From JBFMAI01 sp040755725 (GTDB lineage Bacteria > Planctomycetota > Phycisphaerae > UBA1845 > Fen-1342), in contig JBFMAI010000040.1 in assembly GCA_040755725.1 (NCBI GenBank), positions 496,001 to 560,000 of the forward strand: 64,000 bases of DNA. The letters run 5' to 3'. The notes beneath the pieces were generated by a model, which had not been told where the DNA came from, searched no databases, and saw nothing but the letters and a program-made list of their open reading frames with translations. Of this stretch, positions 59,966-64,000 are shown in pieces. Position numbers and translations under genes: made by a program. Each line of letters opens with the position of its first letter. Position 1 is the first letter of the stretch.

Positions 59966-60889
59966 ATGACCGCAATCTCCGCGACGACCTCCCCGCTGAC
60001 CGTCTGGACCGGCCGACTCCGGTTTGCGGCGGCCCTCGGCGTCGTTTGGGCCGCGCTGCACTTTCTGGCCGGGCCGCTGTTGCCGCGCGGCGTGGATCGC
60101 CCGCTGGTCCTGGTGGCGTCGCCGTATGGGGCGCTGGCCGGCTTGACCGTGATCGGCGTCGTATGGCTCGGGGCGGCGATCACGGCCCTGTTGATCGGCC
60201 CGCAGCCGCGCCGCGCCGCGATGGTTGTGATCGGCGTCGCGCTGGCGCTGTGGACCGCGGAGCACGGTCGCCTCGGCGGGACCATGGACGACTGGCTGAT
60301 CTTCCGGAACGAGGTCCCGGGGCCGCCGCGCGGCGCACCCTACTGGGGACTCCTGTTGGATTATCTGTACCTTGCGGTGGCGATTGCCGGGGCGCACACG
60401 ATCTTCGGCTGGGTAGCGGCCCGCCAGACGGGGCACGAACCGCGGGCCGCGCTGCGCCGGGCCTGGGGGGTTGGTCGCCCGGCCCGGGAGTGGCGCCAGG
60501 GGCTGATGGCGCTGGCGGCGACCACGGTGGTGGGCGGAGCGGCGATCCTGCTCCTGATGGGGCCGACGAGCGGGTGGACGCTGCGTGGCCAGGTGTATTT
60601 CGCGGTCGCGCTGGGTTTCTTCGCCGGGGTGTTCGTCGCCAACCGACTGGTGCCTGTGCGCGATGCCCTGTGGTTCTGGCCGGCGCCGCTGGTGCTGGGG
60701 GTGATCGGCGTGGTTGCCGCCGGCCTCTGGCCCGCCCTGATGCTGCCCCCGGACTGCCAGCTCGACACCCTCCCGGCGTGGGCCCTGGCACGCCCCCTCC
60801 CGATCGAGATGGTGGGCGTCGGGTTGGCGGGCGGATTCTGGACTTTGCGGCCCCGAGCGGCCCACGCCCCGTCAGCGGGCTACGATTGA
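59966..60889 (+). CDS. Polytopic membrane protein of unknown function
   Basis: 307 aa with about seven predicted membrane helices (for example around residues 18-36, 45-75, 130-150, 178-200, 210-230, 240-260). Conserved-looking Trp and His residues occur in loops (TMDDWLIFRNEVPG near 104-117). No transporter or enzyme motif was recognised. The next small gene starts 12 nt after its stop, suggesting co-transcription. Confidence 0.75.
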   Translation: MTAISATTSPLTVWTGRLRFAAALGVVWAALHFLAGPLLPRGVDRPLVLVASPYGALAGLTVIGVVWLGAAITALLIGPQPRRAAMVVIGVALALWTAEHGRLGGTMDDWLIFRNEVPGPPRGAPYWGLLLDYLYLAVAIAGAHTIFGWVAARQTGHEPRAALRRAWGVGRPAREWRQGLMALAATTVVGGAAILLLMGPTSGWTLRGQVYFAVALGFFAGVFVANRLVPVRDALWFWPAPLVLGVIGVVAAGLWPALMLPPDCQLDTLPAWALARPLPIEMVGVGLAGGFWTLRPRAAHAPSAGYD

Positions 60890-60901
60890 TCGGGTGCGAT
60901 C

Positions 60902-61102
60902 ATGGAGCTGCGCTGGGGAAAGCGGCGCTTCGAAGACTGGGACGAGCTGCGCGAACGCCTCGTCGCCGAAACCTCGGTCTACCTCACCGAGGCCCTGCGC
61001 CACCCGGAGCTCGCCGTACGCATCCCCATGATCCCCGCCGGCAGCGGCCGCTTCCCACCCTCCCTGACGCGCGCATTCTGGGACCCGGTCCTGTTTGACT
61101 GA
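60902..61102 (+). CDS. Small hypothetical protein
   Basis: 66 aa, not recognised. The first half is a helix rich in charge (GKRRFEDWDELRERLVAE), and the second has Pro-rich turns (IPMIPAGSGRFPP) ending AFWDPVLFD. It has no membrane segment. It is placed 12 nt after the polytopic membrane protein and may be its partner. The coding case rests on amino-acid balance and position. Confidence 0.45.
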   Translation: MELRWGKRRFEDWDELRERLVAETSVYLTEALRHPELAVRIPMIPAGSGRFPPSLTRAFWDPVLFD

Positions 61103-61181
61103 CCCGGCGGCAGCGCGGCCGGTGCGCGATTTGCGCCGGGCCGCCGTTGCCCCGCCGCCACCCGTTCCCTAGGATCAAAGT

Positions 61182-62222
61182 ATGCGGACGATCGCGCTGA
61201 CGCTGCTGCAAGCGGTCGTGTTGCTCGGGCTCGGCGTGGTCGTCGGCCTGGGGGGGAACGCCGCGCGCAGCCGCGACCGGATCGACCTGACGCGGAACTA
61301 CGCCCCAGTGATTCCGCGCCCCGTGCCGCCGGACCAAGACACGCCCAACCCGGCCGAAGTGAGTGAGCCGTATGGTACGGTGACGCTGGACGAGGTCGCG
61401 CGCATCGTCGCCGACACGTCGCGCGTCGGACTGGACGTGATTCTGGACGCTCGCAACCAGAAGGCCTTTGAACGTGGCCACTTGCCGGGCGCCATCCGCT
61501 GCGACCCGTACAACCTCGAACGCGATTTCGACTACGCCGTCAGCATGGCCCTGGGGGCCGAGCGCGTCGTCATCTACTGCCACGGCGGCAAGTGCGAAGA
61601 CAGCTATCTCCTGGCCCAGGAACTCCTCAATCACGGGTTGCTGACCGAGCGCATCTACATCTTCAAGGGCGGTTGGGAAGCCTGGGAAGCCCACACAGCC
61701 GGCACCAAGGCCCCGGTGCCGGAGAACCCGGCGCCCGCTGGTTCACCGCCGGCCATGAACCCTGAGTCGCCGGTGGCACCACCCGCGACGGAATCCCCGC
61801 CGCCGGCACCCACTCCGGCCGAACCCTCGTTGTCGCCCCCTGACAAGGTCGCGGAGCCGAGGTTCCAGGAGGTCAGCCTGAGCGAGGCGATCGCACTCTT
61901 CGAGGACCAGAAGACCACGCACGGGTCGTATGTCTTCGTCGACGCCCGCGTGGATGAGTCCTACGAGGCCGGCCACATCCCCGGGGCCGTGCAGTGCGAC
62001 TTCTACCGCATCGACTACTACTTCCCCGACCTCCTCCGCCGCGCCGCCCACGCCGAGAAGATCATCGTCTACTGCGGCAACGCGGATTGCGAAGATAGCC
62101 TGTACGTCTGCGGCGAGTTGCTGAAATCCGACGCTCACCGGGCCCATATTCTGCTCTTCAAGGGGGGTTGGAAGGAATGGAACGAGGCCGGCCTGCCCCT
62201 GGCCACGGGACGGGAACAATGA
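61182..62222 (+). CDS. Membrane-anchored tandem rhodanese
   Basis: 346 aa. An N-terminal membrane helix (about 5-24) anchors two rhodanese domains, about 60-175 and 228-342, joined by a Pro/Glu-rich linker of about 45 residues. Both have an active-site loop with a second cysteine: YCHGGKCEDS (Cys133, Cys138) and YCGNADCEDS (Cys298, Cys303). The C-x4-C-E-D-S form suggests a redox-active or persulfide-relay variant rather than a plain sulfurtransferase. The stop overlaps the MauE-type gene as ATGA, so the two probably act together at the membrane. Confidence 0.88.
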   Translation: MRTIALTLLQAVVLLGLGVVVGLGGNAARSRDRIDLTRNYAPVIPRPVPPDQDTPNPAEVSEPYGTVTLDEVARIVADTSRVGLDVILDARNQKAFERGHLPGAIRCDPYNLERDFDYAVSMALGAERVVIYCHGGKCEDSYLLAQELLNHGLLTERIYIFKGGWEAWEAHTAGTKAPVPENPAPAGSPPAMNPESPVAPPATESPPPAPTPAEPSLSPPDKVAEPRFQEVSLSEAIALFEDQKTTHGSYVFVDARVDESYEAGHIPGAVQCDFYRIDYYFPDLLRRAAHAEKIIVYCGNADCEDSLYVCGELLKSDAHRAHILLFKGGWKEWNEAGLPLATGREQ

Positions 62223-62761
62223 GTGCCGAGCGGCGGCCGGGATTCGGGCGGCGGCTGGACCGCAGCGGCATCCCCCTGCTGCTGGCGCGGCTGGGCGTGG
62301 GGGGCATGTTCGCCTACCTGGCGATCATGAAGATCCGCGACCCGATCGAGTTCCTCAAACAGATCCGTGAGTACGGCATTCTCCCGACCGAGCCGCCGAT
62401 CTTCCTCAACCTCACCGCCGTCGCTCTGCCGTACCTGGAACTTCTCTGTGCGGCGTTGCTGCTAATCGGGCTGTGGCGGCGGGGAGCCGCGCTGGTGCTC
62501 AGCGGGATGCTGGCGTTCTTCACCCCGATGCTGCTGTGGCGGGCGCTGGGCATCTACGCGGGCGGCGGGGTCGGTTCATTCTGCGACATCAAGTTCGACT
62601 GCGGCTGCGGCACGGGCGAGGTCTACATTTGCAGAAAGCTGGCCGAGAACCTGGCCCTTCAGGTCGGGGCCCTGATCGCCCTGCTTTCCGCCTCGCACCG
62701 GTTCTGCCTGTCCGCGCTCTTCGGGCGACGGCCCCCGGCGGCCAAGCCCCCGCGCCCGTGA
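62219..62761 (+). CDS. MauE/DoxX-type membrane protein
   Basis: 180 aa with about four membrane helices. The region FCDIKFDCGCGTGEVYICRKL (about 121-141) contains four cysteines, a pattern found in MauE-type proteins thought to serve disulfide or quinone-linked redox steps. LGVGGMFAYLAIMKIRDPIEF near the start resembles DoxX. It overlaps the tandem rhodanese gene upstream and is probably its redox partner, for example in sulfur transfer across the membrane. No thioredoxin-like gene adjoins. Confidence 0.8.
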   Translation: MSAERRPGFGRRLDRSGIPLLLARLGVGGMFAYLAIMKIRDPIEFLKQIREYGILPTEPPIFLNLTAVALPYLELLCAALLLIGLWRRGAALVLSGMLAFFTPMLLWRALGIYAGGGVGSFCDIKFDCGCGTGEVYICRKLAENLALQVGALIALLSASHRFCLSALFGRRPPAAKPPRP

Positions 62762-62781
62762 ATGGGAACTCACCGTCGTGC

Positions 62782-62850
62782 GAGACGGGAGGGCGAGGCT
62801 CCCGCCGAGCCGCGGCCCGCCAGTCCCGGCGTGCCCGGATCGGCCTCCCA
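62782..62850. repeat. Dispersed palindromic repeat copy
   Basis: It has GAGACGGGAGGGCGAGGCTC on the left and GGATCGGCCTCCCATC on the right. It lies 20 nt after the MauE-type stop. A weakly inverted pair, ACTCACCG (left) and CCTGAGT (right), may be eroded terminal repeats. Confidence 0.6.
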
Positions 62851-63003
62851 TCCCGCAGCGAATGTCCCTGAGTATCCCGCGTCACATACGGCCCGGGCGG
62901 CTAGGCCGCGCGGTGGGCCGCCGCTATGCTGACGTACCTGGGGGCCCGGCTTCCGGGGGTCGGGCAACGGCCCGGGGCCGGCGCGCAAGAGGAGTAGCCG
63001 AAC

Positions 63004-63309
63004 ATGAACGTTATCGTCGATCTCTGCGTGATCCCCCTCGGCGTCGGGGTATCGGTGTCGAAGTACGTGGCGGCGTGCGAGCGCGTCATCCAGGACGCCG
63101 GCCTGAAGTCGCAGCTTCATGCGTACGGCACGAACATCGAGGGTGAATGGGACGCGGTCTTCGCCGCCGTCAAACGCTGCCACGAGGTGGTCCACCAGAT
63201 GGGGGCGCCGCGGGTCTCCTCGACGCTGCGCGTGGGCACGCGGACCGACCGGCCGCAGACCATGGACGACAAGATTCGCAGCGTGCAGGAGAAGCTGGGC
63301 CGGCCGTGA
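63004..63309 (+). CDS. MTH1187/UPF0045 family thiamine-binding protein
   Basis: 101 aa, full length. The family pattern is clear: MNVIVDLCVIPLGVGVSVSKYVAACERVI, with VIPLG and the SVS loop, then LHAYGTNIEGEWD and RVSSTLRVGTRTD. Members are small alpha/beta homotetramers that bind thiamine or its precursors and may regulate thiamine supply. A CAAGAGGAG ribosome site lies upstream of the ATG. The YjbQ protein at 49933 has also been linked to thiamine, though not in an operon. Confidence 0.9.
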   Translation: MNVIVDLCVIPLGVGVSVSKYVAACERVIQDAGLKSQLHAYGTNIEGEWDAVFAAVKRCHEVVHQMGAPRVSSTLRVGTRTDRPQTMDDKIRSVQEKLGRP

Positions 63310-63352
63310 ACCCCTCGGCCGTCGCGGCCCGCCGCCCTGCCGGAGTCCCGCC

Positions 63353-63853
63353 ATGAGCGACATCCCCGCGTCCGTGCTGGCCAAACCGCGCGGTTCGCTC
63401 GTCGCCGTGGCGACCGGACCCGAAGTCGTCCTCTACCTGCGAGACGACGCATTCGGTCTGAAGCGCTACCCGTCGCAGAGGTGCGCTGTGGACCTGCGCC
63501 TCGGCACGTGGGAACTCGACCGCGTGACGCTCGCCGCTCTGATCCTCCGCCTGGCCCGCTCCGACGCCACCACGTTCGACTACCACCTGGACGTGAGCAC
63601 GCCCCCGGCGGTCCGCCTGCTGCAATGCCTCGTGGGCCAGAACCAGATCGACATCCACGTCGTGACCGAGACCATCGCCCGCAGCTTCCGCATCGCCAAC
63701 CCCGTGCGGCTGGAAGCCGGTTATCTGGTGAATCGGCTGCGGTCGCTGCCGGCGTGGTCGCCGGAGGAGTACCGCCAGGCCCTGGTGCGCCTGACGAAGC
63801 TCTACCCCACCGCGCACGCGCTGTGGTGGGCCAGCCTGGAACAGGAAGCCTGA
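63353..63853 (+). CDS. Hypothetical protein
   Basis: 166 aa, not recognised. It has an alpha/beta pattern: two short strands (GSLVAVATGPEVVLYL) near residues 14-29, a long helix (TLAALILRLARS) near 58-70 and a C-terminal helical region with RSLPAWSPEEYRQALVRLT. It has no signal or membrane segment. The ATG at 63353 fits; the longer frame to 63119 overlaps the thiamine-type gene in another frame. Confidence 0.6.
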   Translation: MSDIPASVLAKPRGSLVAVATGPEVVLYLRDDAFGLKRYPSQRCAVDLRLGTWELDRVTLAALILRLARSDATTFDYHLDVSTPPAVRLLQCLVGQNQIDIHVVTETIARSFRIANPVRLEAGYLVNRLRSLPAWSPEEYRQALVRLTKLYPTAHALWWASLEQEA

Positions 63854-63863
63854 CAGCCGCCAG

Positions 63864-63920
63864 CAGAACTCGCCACGCGAGCGGCGGGCCGTGGTGTCCC
63901 CGCACTGGCGTGCGGGGTTC
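63864..63920. repeat. Two-hairpin element after the last gene
   Basis: The same element as at 17836-17892. The second hairpin CCCCGCAC (63898-63905)/GTGCGGGG (63910-63917) is identical. The first stem uses CGCC (63871-63874) with GGCG (63883-63886) instead of CCCAC/GTGGG, so pairing is kept while sequence differs. The remaining bases to 64000 hold no recognised gene. Confidence 0.75.
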
Positions 63921-64000
63921 CGATCGTTGCGCCACGCGCGCCGGCCGCGCCCGCTGCCCTGTTCACAAACGGCCGCGCTGGTCGGGGGGCCTACTACTTG

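Overview
The window reads as chromosome from a high-GC member of the Planctomycetota, most likely close to the Phycisphaerae. The main clue is three secreted proteins with a duplicated dockerin-like tail built around the motif GDINPF. Supporting clues are DUF4159 and prenyltransferase-fold proteins, a GyrA of planctomycete type, a Ser/Thr kinase, and families of short GC-rich intergenic repeats. This placement is inference from protein style. No rRNA or tRNA gene was recognised, and no complete prophage or plasmid function was seen.

Layout. 1-0.7 kb: a HEPN/MNT toxin-antitoxin pair. 0.9-5.6 kb: LarE-type sulfur transferase, a translationally coupled HAD phosphatase-psd-pssA phospholipid operon, and NAD kinase. 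5.8-9.5 kb: a dockerin-tailed secreted protein, a MacB-like permease and a secreted protein of unknown function. 9.8-13 kb: sucC followed directly by an XhoI/PaeR7I-type restriction-modification pair, with sucD absent. 13.3-17.8 kb: a membrane protein, a large DUF4159 protein and a Ser/Thr kinase. 18.3-23.1 kb: a chemotaxis-type cluster (DUF342/FapA-like, CheX, CheR, CheD, CheB). 23.1-27 kb: two glycosyltransferases and a WecA/MraY-type sugar-phosphate transferase, pointing to surface glycan synthesis. 27-29.5 kb: two crotonases and nadC. 29.6-34.5 kb: a tandem pair of PPDK-N/ATP-grasp proteins of unknown substrate, one fused to a nucleotidyltransferase. 34.7-35.5 kb: an RHS pseudogene loaded with repeats. 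35.5-40 kb: gyrA, a DksA-like protein and signal peptidase II. 40-44.7 kb: a subtilisin-like protease and a cutinase-fold esterase, both dockerin-tailed. 44.8-50.4 kb: a hybrid histidine kinase with a cysteine-rich insert, a flavin-reductase-like protein, an acyl-CoA dehydrogenase and a YjbQ protein. 50.4-54 kb: an S24-like repressor, an unknown membrane protein, an FHA protein and HemW. 54-57 kb: a processive GT2 glycosyltransferase and an ALG10-like membrane glycosyltransferase. 57.2-64 kb: an ABC ATPase and solute-binding protein without a permease, membrane proteins, a rhodanese/MauE pair, a thiamine-binding-type protein and a terminal hypothetical.

Intergenic space carries several dispersed repeats: about 120-bp palindromic elements with inverted ends, a two-hairpin element placed just after stop codons, heptanucleotide tandem repeats, and a 36-nt tandem unit. 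These, the PPDK-N pair, the Cys-insert kinase and the R-M insertion are the most interesting items. No single clearly new defence or biosynthetic system is proven. The PPDK-N pair is the best candidate for an undescribed enzymatic system.
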